Positions 29,176 through 37,687 of a stretch of DNA of 64,000 nt are shown piece by piece. The notes beneath the pieces were generated by a model that worked only from the letters and a program-made list of their open reading frames with translations, did not search any database and was not told the origin of the DNA. How positions within the stretch are numbered: the first letter of the stretch is position 1; every line of letters starts with the position of its first letter. Both the position numbers and the translations under genes were made by a program. This DNA comes from Daejeonella sp. H1SJ63 (lineage in GTDB: Bacteria > Bacteroidota > Bacteroidia > Sphingobacteriales > Sphingobacteriaceae), in the NCBI RefSeq assembly GCF_029360775.1, contig NZ_JARKMZ010000005.1, positions 96,129 to 160,128 on the forward strand, in the 5' to 3' direction.

Positions 29176-30468
29176 TTACCCTTTTAACCATTGATCAAAC
29201 CAATCGAAAGCCTCCTTTTGCATATTCTTATCAAACTTATGTGGTCCCGGATAGTATGAGCATTTAAATTTGTTTTCTGCATTTGCCTTTTTGTATACTT
29301 CTTTTAGGATCTTATCCGCACTCTGCATTTCAGAAAGCGTATATAGTTCATCCTCTGAATCATTAAGTACCAATGTTGGAAGCGGAACCCTGAGTCCAAG
29401 GATTTCAGGAAAGTCCATTTCCTTCGGAAGAACAGGAACATAGGTCATCCAGGTATGAGATACTGAATGATTGAGTATAAAATCCTTCCATGTTGTCATA
29501 AAACCTACGCAAACTGCACATTTAATCCTTGGATCCAGGCCTCCCATAAACACTGTACGCATACCACCTCCTGATAAACCACCACAACCTACCCTGTCTG
29601 TATCTACATCTTCACGGGCACATAATACATCCAGTGCCTTTTGGTCCTCAGCAAAAAAGACTCCCGGCCAGGTAGTTCCTGCACTAAACAAGGATTTAGC
29701 CATTGTATGCTCATGCTGAGCAGCCCAATCATTATAAGTCTTAATGTTCTCAGGACTCTCCGGATTCTGATCATTTAACCCATTGCGAAGCTTAGCCGGA
29801 ACGTCCTGTAGCATAACCCTGCGGCTTGCAAATGGAAATGCATCTGATACAAGAACCACATACCCGCGTTTAGCAATTTCATTTGCCCAGGCAAAACCAC
29901 TGTAATACTCTTTCTGATGAGCTTCCATAACCGGATGCTGCTTATCAGATGTCTTTGTAATTTTCCTTGTACCAAAATATTTGTTCGCACCATGATCGTG
30001 AAATGCAAGAATAGCAGGCAGCTTCCCTTTAGCATTTGCAGGTTTAAGCAAGATTGCATCAGTTGGACGGCCATAAGGCAATTGCCAGCTAAGTTCTTCA
30101 ATATGAAGACCATCGTATTCGTATTGCTTCTTTACAGTCACTTTAGGAGTACCTCCAATATCAGGAATACCCAGACGGTCATGAATACGCTCATTTGCTG
30201 CTGTTTTCCATTTATCAAGATCATTCCATTTAGTATTCCTGAAAGAATAAGGCGGAACCTTATTTTCAATTAATGAATTTGCCCATGGACCATAAAGCCC
30301 TATAACACTTTGACCCTTTAAATCCATTTTTTCATCATCTGCAATCGGGGAGTTTGAACCTTGTTTCGAATCATTACAAGATGCCAAACCGGTCAACATA
30401 CTACTGCCAACAGCCCCTATTCCTGCCATGCCGGCAACTTTGATAAAATTTCTGCGATCTTTTTTCAT
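29176..30468 (-). CDS. Tat-exported dienelactone-hydrolase-like alpha/beta-hydrolase
   Basis: A 430-residue hydrolase with a Tat leader (RRNFIKVAGMAG) that also ends in a lipobox-like LASC at about residue 32, so it may be a Tat-routed lipoprotein. The nucleophile elbow is GLSGGGMRT, the acid NDSEDE, and the histidine GPHKFDK, giving a complete triad. It is the first gene of a four-gene minus-strand unit (hydrolase, esterase, amidohydrolase, MFS) whose upstream region holds the palindrome at 30613-30626. The ester substrate is unknown. Confidence 0.8.
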   Translation of the reverse strand: MKKDRRNFIKVAGMAGIGAVGSSMLTGLASCNDSKQGSNSPIADDEKMDLKGQSVIGLYGPWANSLIENKVPPYSFRNTKWNDLDKWKTAANERIHDRLGIPDIGGTPKVTVKKQYEYDGLHIEELSWQLPYGRPTDAILLKPANAKGKLPAILAFHDHGANKYFGTRKITKTSDKQHPVMEAHQKEYYSGFAWANEIAKRGYVVLVSDAFPFASRRVMLQDVPAKLRNGLNDQNPESPENIKTYNDWAAQHEHTMAKSLFSAGTTWPGVFFAEDQKALDVLCAREDVDTDRVGCGGLSGGGMRTVFMGGLDPRIKCAVCVGFMTTWKDFILNHSVSHTWMTYVPVLPKEMDFPEILGLRVPLPTLVLNDSEDELYTLSEMQSADKILKEVYKKANAENKFKCSYYPGPHKFDKNMQKEAFDWFDQWLKG

Positions 30469-31338
30469 TATATACCTAACTAATTATATATCAGATTCCT
30501 GTTCCTGTATTTCTCTTTCAGACATCAATGTGCAGGCAACATTGCAGCCTGATCATAAAGCAATATACTTCCATTTCAACCTGATTAACAATGAATTATC
30601 CAAATAAAATAGCGAGAACGTTATCGGGGGCAAAGATTAAGAACCAGCCCAATTACGACAGGATAACAATCAGAGATAGATGCTCAGACCTGCCTTCAAC
30701 AAGCTATATACCAGTCAATTAAAAAAAAGCTTTTTAAGATGCTTAAAACTAGCGTTATATCACTCCTCAATTGACGGATAATTTTCAATAATTTCATCCT
30801 CTCATCGGCACAGGTAAACCGCCATTTTATTTAAGCCTCCTTAGTATTCCGATGTGTTCGTCAAAGTATTTATGACATGACACCAGTACGGTCGCTCAAT
30901 AGGCTCCGGCTTTAGCCGGGGTTAGGGTCAATGGGAGTTATTCGTTTTCGGGCTGAAGCCCATCTGAAAACCGGATTTCCACCCGGAGCTAAAGCTCCGG
31001 GCTATTCAGCACTACGGCTATCCCAATAATCAATATTTTTTATTCAATCATTTCAATTAACCGTAATCCGGTGTCATCTCACACATTCATTGACGGATAA
31101 TTTTCAATAATTTTATCCCGGTATCAGCACAAGTGAAAGCCATTATTTAGCATCCTCAACATTCCGATGTATTCCTCAACGTATGTATGACATGATACCA
31201 GGACGGTCGCTCAATAGGCTCCAGCTTTAGCTAGGGTTGGGGTCAACGAGATTATTCGTTTTCGGGCTTCAGCCCAATATTCTACAACATGTGAGGAAAA
31301 TTACATTGGGCTTTAGCCCGATAGATATGACATGAATC
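30469..31338. other. gene-free region: control segment plus RAYT-associated repeats
   Basis: An 870-base stretch without a credible gene. The first part (to about 30765) is the upstream control region of the 30468 unit and includes the operator-like site at 30613-30626. From 30770 onward it consists of about 319-bp repeat units that continue past the transposase gene. Confidence 0.6.
30613..30626. promoter_or_regulatory. LacI-type operator palindrome (site B)
   Basis: CGAGAACGTTATCG differs at one position from the 14-base palindrome CGATAACGTTATCG of site A. It lies 145 bases upstream of the Tat-hydrolase start at 30468, similar to the spacing of sites A and C from their genes. Confidence 0.65.
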
Positions 31339-31785
31339 TCATCTAATTTGATTGAACCCAAGTTTTTCAACAAAAGCCCTATATTCTTCTTCAAATGATT
31401 TTTTCTGATGATGCCTTTCCTGATTTTTAATGTATTCTCTAACCATTGCTAAATTTGATTCAGAAACAGAAATTGCCAGGTATTCATCCTGCCATTCAAA
31501 TTTTGAAGCAAACGAATTGGTAAATCCCCCCCTCAGGTTTATCCATCTCGAAGATTCTCCTTTGATTAGTTGTAGAACATCCTTAATACATTGATCGTTT
31601 TTTAAAGAAAGGAGACAATGGCAATGTTCATCATATCCGTTTATGGTATCTATATAGATATTCTTCTTTTTCGAATTATGGCGAATGTGATCCCATAGTT
31701 CATTCCGGAATTCCGATGATTTTAGAAATGGGATTCGGTTTTTTGTGCTCCAAACACAGTGGACCATTATTTTGATAAATGACAT
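31339..31785 (-). mobile_element. REP-associated tyrosine transposase (RAYT, IS200/IS605 TnpA-like)
   Basis: A 148-residue single-domain Y1 HUH transposase. The HUH pair is HCH at 54-56 and the nucleophile tyrosine is at 118 in VREYIKNQERHH, so the active site is intact; FEWQDEYLAISVSES is typical of the Bacteroidota branch. These enzymes cut and join single-stranded DNA at hairpins. No TnpB partner is present. The gene is bounded by palindromes of one type (GGGCTTCAGCCC at 31264, GGGCTTTAGCCC at 31308, GGGCTGAAGCCC at 31923) and lies inside a repeat unit, the arrangement expected for a REP-mobilising domesticated transposase. Confidence 0.85.
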
Positions 31786-32304
31786 TGCAGGGATTTAGAC
31801 TACAATATTTGAAAGTTTTAGGATATTAAAAATTCGGGTTAGCGAATGGTAGAAGTGGATTATTTATCGGTATTTCGGCGCTGAAGCACCGGTATTTGTT
31901 CCATTCTGGCCGCTTAGGTTTTGGGCTGAAGCCCAATCTGGAAACCGGATCTTAACCCGGAGCTAAAGCACCGGGCTATTCAGCGATACGGCTATCCCAA
32001 CGATCAGTATTTTTATTTAATCATTACAATTACCCCTAATCCAGTGTCATCTCACGCATTAATTGACGGATAAGTTTCAATAATTTCATCCTCTCATCGG
32101 CAAAGGTAAACCGCCATTTTATTTAAACCTCCTTAGTGTTCCGATGTGTTCGTCAAAGTCAACGTATTTATGAAATAACTCCAGTACAGTCGCTCAATAG
32201 GCTCCAGCTTTAGCCGGGGGCAACTGGTATCGGCACAGGTAAAAGCCATTATTTTAGCATCCTCAACATTCCGATGTGTTCGTCAACGTATTTATGACAT
32301 GACA
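31786..32304. other. gene-free region upstream of the RAYT gene
   Basis: 519 bases without a gene. About 31870-31890 holds an imperfect palindrome around CGCTGAAGCACCGG, and from 31921 to the end the sequence is the continuation of the interrupted repeat unit plus one further full and one partial unit. Confidence 0.55.
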
Positions 32305-33348
32305 CTAGTCGTGTTTAAAATGAACTTGCTTTCCTTCTTTGGCAGATGTATAAATTGCTAAAACAACCTCAACGGCTTTCCGGGCTTCATTTCCGTCGAT
32401 CTCAAAAGGGGTTCCCGAATCAATAGATTCTATAAATGCTGAAATATTTTTTTGATGCGGTAAATACGAGATTGCTGAAGGATCAGAGACTCCGCCTCCT
32501 CCGCTTATTTCTTTAAACCTGCTCAAAATTTTCGAATCAGCTTCAGTCTGATCTGCAAACTGCCAAACAGTAAAAGTATTTTCAACCATGATTACAGTTC
32601 CATGAGTCCCTGTAATTTCAATACGGCGAAACTGTCCCGGAAAAGATGCTGTGGAACCATAAATTCCGCCTAAAGCCTCGTTTCTGAATTTTACAATTGC
32701 TGTTGCAGTGTCCTCAACCTCTATATTGTGCCCTCTTGTTGCTATAAAGCCACTTAAAGAATCTATGGGACCCATCAGGTGTTGAAGGAGATCTATCATA
32801 TGAACAGACTGGTTCATTAAAGCCCCTCCACCATCAAGTTTCCAGGTTCCACGCCAGTTATTACGGTAATATTCATCACTTCTCCACCAGGGTACATGTA
32901 CAGATGCGTAACTGAGATCCCCAAAACGACCCTGATCAATCGCATTCTTTAGAATTGCAACAGAATCATTAAAACGATAATTGAATATTCCTCCTAAAGA
33001 GGTCCCGGCTTTTTCATGGGCCTCAATCATTTTCTCAATACGTTCAAGGGAAATCTCAAGAGGCTTCTCACATAGCACATGTTTACCACAACGTGCAGCC
33101 TCTATTGCAGGCTCCATATGATTCCCGCTGGGGGTTGCAATTGTTACAATATCAATATCTCCTGAACGGAGCATTTCCTGATAATTAATAAATGCTTTTG
33201 TTTTATATTTCTCTGCAAATTTACCCGCCTTAATCGGATCAGAGCCACAAACACCTGCCAGTGTAGCATTCTCTATACCTTGAATTGCTTTTGCATGAAA
33301 ATCAGCAATCATTCCGGTTCCAATTATTCCAAAATTCCAGTTTTTCAT
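32305..33348 (-). CDS. cytoplasmic Gfo/Idh/MocA family oxidoreductase
   Basis: A 347-residue NAD(P)-dependent sugar dehydrogenase-type protein without a Tat leader, so cytoplasmic. The Rossmann motif is GIIGTGMIADFHAKA, the catalytic-lysine motif CEKPLE, and the substrate-side motif GGGALMNQSVHMIDLL includes the conserved histidine. It probably oxidises or reduces a sugar ring carbon such as C3. It is the last gene of the SusC-led unit but is separated from the preceding gene by a 452-base gap holding a MITE-like insertion. Its stop codon overlaps the final base pairs of the RAYT-associated repeats, so its 3' end may have been altered by repeat insertion. Confidence 0.85.
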   Translation of the reverse strand: MKNWNFGIIGTGMIADFHAKAIQGIENATLAGVCGSDPIKAGKFAEKYKTKAFINYQEMLRSGDIDIVTIATPSGNHMEPAIEAARCGKHVLCEKPLEISLERIEKMIEAHEKAGTSLGGIFNYRFNDSVAILKNAIDQGRFGDLSYASVHVPWWRSDEYYRNNWRGTWKLDGGGALMNQSVHMIDLLQHLMGPIDSLSGFIATRGHNIEVEDTATAIVKFRNEALGGIYGSTASFPGQFRRIEITGTHGTVIMVENTFTVWQFADQTEADSKILSRFKEISGGGGVSDPSAISYLPHQKNISAFIESIDSGTPFEIDGNEARKAVEVVLAIYTSAKEGKQVHFKHD

Positions 33349-33800
33349 CAGAATATAATTTGTTTTTTAATCCCGCAGATACGGGGGATGAAGCCTGTCT
33401 ACCGCAGCTACCCTGTATACACATTTTTTTAATATGAAGGTTCCGGCCTCCGCCGGAATGACAACGTTTTATTGTTAATGGGGAGATCTCGGCCTTCGCC
33501 GGGATCTGAGTGGAAACTACCGTACATTTAGATTCCGGCGAAGGCCGGAATCTCCTATAATATATCGCATCGCCTTGTCATTCCCGCGAAAGCGGGAACC
33601 TTCTATACATATCTTTTGCAATTCTTTAAATCCTCTATGATGTTATAGAACTCGATTTTAATCCATCTTTTGCTCGTTTAATCTCAATATTTGTGTATAC
33701 AGGGTGCTACCGCAGGCAAGCTTGCATGAGCTTATTCATTCCGGTTTGTGAGCGGTAAGCTCATGCAGGATTCATATATTCCCCTTACATTCTTAAATCC
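33349..33800. other. gene-free region dominated by a MITE-like element
   Basis: 452 bases between the Gfo/Idh and M19 genes. Most of it is the element at 33410-33705; the right flank contains an inverted pair around CATGAGCTTA (33725 onward) and TAAGCTCATG before 33770. No coding sequence was recognised. Confidence 0.5.
33399..33715. mobile_element. non-autonomous MITE-like element with 14-bp inverted ends and 9-bp flanking repeats
   Basis: ACCCTGTATACACA at 33410-33423 is the reverse complement of TGTGTATACAGGGT at 33692-33705. Outside these ends lie direct repeats CTACCGCAG at 33399-33407 and 33707-33715, like a target duplication, though one to two bases are left between repeat and end. 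The interior has no frame but several strong palindromes: TTCCGGCCTCCGCCGGAA, GATTCCGGCGAAGGCCGGAATC and TTCCCGCGAAAGCGGGAA type. Confidence 0.65.
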
Positions 33801-35165
33801 TCAGGAAAGTGCCGCCCTTGCTACCCTTATGCTATTTCCACTCAGAATCTGCTGAATAACATCATCCGAATATCCCATTTGAACCATTCCTACTGTAAAC
33901 AGAGGCCAGTTAGTCCAGGACATACTCCGAACCATTTCCGGCGTTTCCCTGTAATCATCATCAGGCCAAAGAGCCTCCCATCGAGTCCTGCCCGGTCGGG
34001 GAGAAGAGATTTTTTTATTTTCCTCTGCAGCATATTGAGAAGTATATGAAATATCTGTTCCAATAGCAACATGCTCACTGCCAAATTTTTTAACCACGTA
34101 ATCGATATGTTTCATCATAGCAGAAATATCCCCTGTTCCTCCAAGGAATCTTGGAATACAGCAAATCCCAATATATCCGCCTGTATCTGCTATTGCACGA
34201 ATAACGTTATCCGGTTTTGAACGAATATGTTTATTAACGGATGCAATAGTACTGTGACTTGCTACCATGGGCCGTTCTGAAAGCTGGGCAGCTTCCAAAC
34301 TTGTCTGCCATCCTGAATGAGCAATATCCACTATCACTCCAACACGGTTCATCTCCTTTACTACTGCCCTGCCAAAATCACTTAGTCCGCCATTTGCCTT
34401 TTCTGCACAACCGTCGCCAATCACATTCCTGCGGTTGTAGGTAAGATGCATCATTCTGATTCCCAGCTGGAAGAATATACTGATATATCTTAATTCATCT
34501 TCTACAGAAATCCAATCCTGAGGCAGAGGAACTCCATTACCGGAGAAGTAAAGGGCATGACGATTTTCCTTTTTGGCCCGGATAATATCATCTGGAGTTA
34601 CAGCCTTCCGTACAAAGTCGCTCATCATATCAGTGGTATAGGTAAAATGAGCCAAACGTTTGAGCAATCGTTTTACTTCATTGCCTTCTTCACCGGCATT
34701 CTGAATAACGCAAGTTACCCCCGAAGCTTCCCAGGCATTTTCAAATTCCTCCCTTTCTTTTTTATCAAGAACAAAACGGGTCATAGACATATCTTCCTGC
34801 ATATCCTGAATTTCCAAAGAGGATGCCTTTGAGTTTATAGCAGAGTTAACCAAGGCACCATCATATGCAGCCCGGGGCATAAAGCCATAGGAGTCAATCA
34901 CCAAAGAGTTTTTATGCAATTCCAAGCCATGTTCAAGCTGCTTTTGAGTAGGCTTCAGAATATTTTTTGCCATTTCGAAATTCGCTTTAATCTGATCATT
35001 TATTTGAAATTGCTTCCTCAAATCAGTCTGACTAAAAGACGGTTTTTGATTCAGTTTTTTATAAACATCAGATTCTGAGGCTAGTCCGCCGAGTACCCTG
35101 TCGCTGGCTAAAGTTAGTCCGGCAAGACCCGTAAATTTTAAAAAATCCCTTCGTTTATTTTCCAT
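33801..35165 (-). CDS. Tat-exported M19 (renal dipeptidase-like) protein with altered metal site
   Basis: A 454-residue periplasmic protein with Tat leader RRDFLKFTGLAG and an M19-type TIM barrel. The later metal-site motifs are present (DIAHSGW, then ASHSTIASV, and AIGTDISY). At the start of the barrel, where dipeptidases have a DxHxD motif, this protein reads VIDSYGFMPRAAYDGALV, so the HxD pair is missing, and I do not see the usual bridging glutamate. It therefore may not be a dipeptidase. It lies 15 bases after the PmoA-like gene in the SusC-led unit. A divergent hydrolase on a sugar-amide or lactone is a possible alternative. Confidence 0.75.
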   Translation of the reverse strand: MENKRRDFLKFTGLAGLTLASDRVLGGLASESDVYKKLNQKPSFSQTDLRKQFQINDQIKANFEMAKNILKPTQKQLEHGLELHKNSLVIDSYGFMPRAAYDGALVNSAINSKASSLEIQDMQEDMSMTRFVLDKKEREEFENAWEASGVTCVIQNAGEEGNEVKRLLKRLAHFTYTTDMMSDFVRKAVTPDDIIRAKKENRHALYFSGNGVPLPQDWISVEDELRYISIFFQLGIRMMHLTYNRRNVIGDGCAEKANGGLSDFGRAVVKEMNRVGVIVDIAHSGWQTSLEAAQLSERPMVASHSTIASVNKHIRSKPDNVIRAIADTGGYIGICCIPRFLGGTGDISAMMKHIDYVVKKFGSEHVAIGTDISYTSQYAAEENKKISSPRPGRTRWEALWPDDDYRETPEMVRSMSWTNWPLFTVGMVQMGYSDDVIQQILSGNSIRVARAALS

Positions 35166-35180
35166 TGAAGAAGTTCCGAT

Positions 35181-36239
35181 TTAATATTTAGAGGCAAAAT
35201 TATCAGCGAAAGTATTAATCTCAGTATCGGTTAAATGAGAGCCCGAGCTAATTACAATCCGGTACCTTAAGGTCAGCGATTTCCCCGCCGGAATGACATA
35301 ATTCAACTCCTGTTTCCCTTCAGTAAAATCCTTCACACCAAAAGGATTTGCTGCAAATAATCCATACCCCCGTGCATGCCAGTAGGTTGGATAGCTGAGG
35401 TTTTTAGGATGATCGCAAATAACCAGGGAAATTTTTTCATTGCCAATATTTCCATACAGATCCATCCATTTTGCACGTTTCCCCCAGATTGCCTCTCCGG
35501 TAATTCCTTCACTGCTTCTATAATTTCCGGTTACACCTTCATTTGACATTTTTTTCACAGTGGTAGGGTGGCCCTTGGCATCAGTGAGGATAACATCCTG
35601 TTTTGAGGGCAGTTCAAGCTGGCGGGCTACACGAATTCCAAAGCTCCCTTCTTTGGTATCTTTCATTGTTACAGCTTCGCTACCGGAAGTCAGGGTGGTG
35701 ATCCGGTCAATAATACGGGTTGAACCTTTTGCTATAAAATGAAATTCAGTCCTTTCTGCAATAAGTCTTTTACCATCAGGAGCTATCCAGTCTGCAGTTG
35801 TAATCATGGAGCCTTCCCCAATTCCACCCGATAACTTTTCGATGCCGGTATGCTTTATTTGTCCGCCATTCACATTCCTTTTTCCTTCTGAACCATTACC
35901 CCAGAAATCAAGGCCATTTACGTTACCATAGTTTAACCAGTTACCCACCTGATGAATATGGTCACGCCGTTCACCTTCACGTGGTTTTATAGGAAATCCG
36001 CGCGTAACAGGAGTTCCTGAAGCGGTAAGCAAAGGATAAAGTATCGGCTTATAAACAGTATCCGGCCACCAGTAAGAAGTAAAGAACTTTCCGTCAATCA
36101 TTACATCAACCTTTTTATCAGCTTCATGTTTAACAAATTTGATTGTTGATTTCTGACTGTTCGGAGCTTGCTTTTGAGCGATAGACTCACAGGTTGTTGC
36201 CAGAATGACAGATAATGCCAGTATCGAAGTTAATTTCAT
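35181..36239 (-). CDS. PmoA-like (DUF6807) secreted protein
   Basis: A 352-residue protein with a signal peptide (about 1-21) and a beta-sandwich-like body matching the PmoA/DUF6807 group found in planctomycete and Bacteroidota sugar loci. Visible features are DGKFFTSYWW, the GLDFWGNGSEGKR segment, and HARGYGLFAANPFG near the C-terminus. The family has no confirmed activity; despite the name it is not a methane monooxygenase subunit. Its constant association with Gfo/Idh proteins and TIM-barrel isomerases suggests a part in modified-sugar catabolism, as here. It sits between Gfo/Idh (51-base gap) and the M19 gene. Confidence 0.75.
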   Translation of the reverse strand: MKLTSILALSVILATTCESIAQKQAPNSQKSTIKFVKHEADKKVDVMIDGKFFTSYWWPDTVYKPILYPLLTASGTPVTRGFPIKPREGERRDHIHQVGNWLNYGNVNGLDFWGNGSEGKRNVNGGQIKHTGIEKLSGGIGEGSMITTADWIAPDGKRLIAERTEFHFIAKGSTRIIDRITTLTSGSEAVTMKDTKEGSFGIRVARQLELPSKQDVILTDAKGHPTTVKKMSNEGVTGNYRSSEGITGEAIWGKRAKWMDLYGNIGNEKISLVICDHPKNLSYPTYWHARGYGLFAANPFGVKDFTEGKQELNYVIPAGKSLTLRYRIVISSGSHLTDTEINTFADNFASKY

Positions 36240-36290
36240 CTTTTACATTTTTTTAAACAGGATAAATAATCTTTAGAATTCATTCATGAA

Positions 36291-37655
36291 TTAAACTTCT
36301 GATGGAACCACATACGGACTGCGGTATCTGCGGCTTAACATGATATCAGCCTCCGGGTCATTTGCAAATTTTTCATAATCGCCCATAAACTTCAATTCGC
36401 GTCCCAGGCGATATGAGATATTAGCTAAAAAGGGCACTGCCGATGAATAATGGCCTTCACTGATATCGCAATGGAGTGTTTCATCTTTGCCGGATTTAAT
36501 CGCATCAAGAAAATTAATAAAATGCTCTGTGTTGCTTGAGCCGGTAAGGGAAGCTGCCTCTGCTGTACCTACTGCTTTTGATCCTGCAAAAGGTTCTTTC
36601 TCCTGTTTGCGGTAAGCTTTCCAGGTATCTCCGTCAATCTCAAGATAGCCATCGCTGCCATAAAAAATATTCCCAATCTTAATACCAAGGCCTGATTCAG
36701 CATTAGAATATCTTCCCCTGGTTTCAAATTCAAGGATTTTACCATCGTTATATTTAGCTATGGTGATTTGAGTATTTGGAGTTTCCTGCTCACATTGAGT
36801 CCGGTCAATACCATATATACCACCCGAAGAGAAGACTGATACCGGATGTTCATTTTTATTGAGCCCCCAACGGGCCACATCAAACTGGTGAGGACCCTGA
36901 TTTCCGGTATCACCATTACCGGTATCCCAGAACCAGTGCCAATTGTAATGACCACGTTTTTCGTTGTAGGCACGATACGGAGCCGGACCTAACCAACGAT
37001 CATAATGAAGGCTGGCAGGGGGAGCACTGTCTTTAGCAATGCCAAATGAATCCCGCGGTTTGATGCACAGGCCGCGCGCCATATGGACATTGCCTATACC
37101 ACCATCATGAAGAAATTTCATTGCCTCCATAACATTTGGTATAGAACGGTTCTGAAAGCCAACCTGAATACGTCTATCATACTTACGCGAAGCTTCAATC
37201 ATCTTTCTGCCTTCCCAGATATTATGGGATGCTGGTTTTTCAACATACACATGCTTTCCTGCCTGACAGGCCCAGATGGTTCCAAGCGCATGCCAATGAT
37301 TCGGTGTGGCAAATGATACAGCATCAATTTCCTTATCATCCAGAACTTTACGCATATCCCATTCTGTTAAAGGCTTGATACCGGTTTTATCAAAGACCGT
37401 TTTCGAACGTGGTTCAAAAAATTGTTCATCTGTATCACAAAGGGTTTTTATGCGCACATTGTGGCTGGTTTTCATGTCACACCAGGCATTGATATGGGAA
37501 ACCCCACGGCCGCGAATACCAATTATCGCCACATTAATCCGGTCATTCGCACCTATAATAGATCCATAGGATTTAGCGCTGAAACCCATGCCGCCTATTG
37601 CTATTCCGGCACTTCCTATCAGGCTTTTTTTAATAAAATCTCTTCTTTGAGTCAT
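36291..37655 (-). CDS. Tat-exported Gfo/Idh/MocA family oxidoreductase
   Basis: A 454-residue periplasmic oxidoreductase with Tat leader (RRDFIKKSLIGSAG) and the Rossmann region NVAIIGIRGRG. The catalytic-lysine motif is VEKPASHN and the substrate-side histidine lies in GNQGPHQFDVARWGL. This is the secreted Gfo/Idh subtype often paired with TIM-barrel isomerases; related proteins oxidise glycosides at C3 in 3-keto-glycoside pathways. Because it is exported through Tat, it should carry its NAD cofactor already bound. The neighbouring isomerase (37688-38608) has an almost identical leader, see findings. Confidence 0.85.
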   Translation of the reverse strand: MTQRRDFIKKSLIGSAGIAIGGMGFSAKSYGSIIGANDRINVAIIGIRGRGVSHINAWCDMKTSHNVRIKTLCDTDEQFFEPRSKTVFDKTGIKPLTEWDMRKVLDDKEIDAVSFATPNHWHALGTIWACQAGKHVYVEKPASHNIWEGRKMIEASRKYDRRIQVGFQNRSIPNVMEAMKFLHDGGIGNVHMARGLCIKPRDSFGIAKDSAPPASLHYDRWLGPAPYRAYNEKRGHYNWHWFWDTGNGDTGNQGPHQFDVARWGLNKNEHPVSVFSSGGIYGIDRTQCEQETPNTQITIAKYNDGKILEFETRGRYSNAESGLGIKIGNIFYGSDGYLEIDGDTWKAYRKQEKEPFAGSKAVGTAEAASLTGSSNTEHFINFLDAIKSGKDETLHCDISEGHYSSAVPFLANISYRLGRELKFMGDYEKFANDPEADIMLSRRYRSPYVVPSEV

Positions 37656-37687
37656 TTTAATAGCGTTTTAGATTGATGAAATATTGA

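Larger units (their letters stand above)
30770..32310. repeat. RAYT-associated ~319-bp repeat array with REP-like palindromes
   Basis: Three starts of the unit begin ATTGACGGATAA at 30770, 31089 and 32062 (319 bases between the first two), and a shared TTCCGATGTGTTCGTCAA-type segment recurs at 30847, 31162, 32139 and 32269. Each unit contains compact palindromes: CCGGCTTTAGCCGG (30906-30919), GGGCTGAAGCCC (30950-30961) and CCCGGAGCTAAAGCTCCGGG (30982-31001) in unit 1, with matching forms at 31264-31275, 31923-31934 and 31956-31975. The transposase gene sits in the middle. The last partial unit reaches the stop codon of the gene at 32305. Confidence 0.8.

Noticed and set aside
30770..32310. 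Repeats considered as a CRISPR array
   Set aside because: Units are about 319 bp with internal palindromes, not short repeats with unique spacers, and no cas genes are present.
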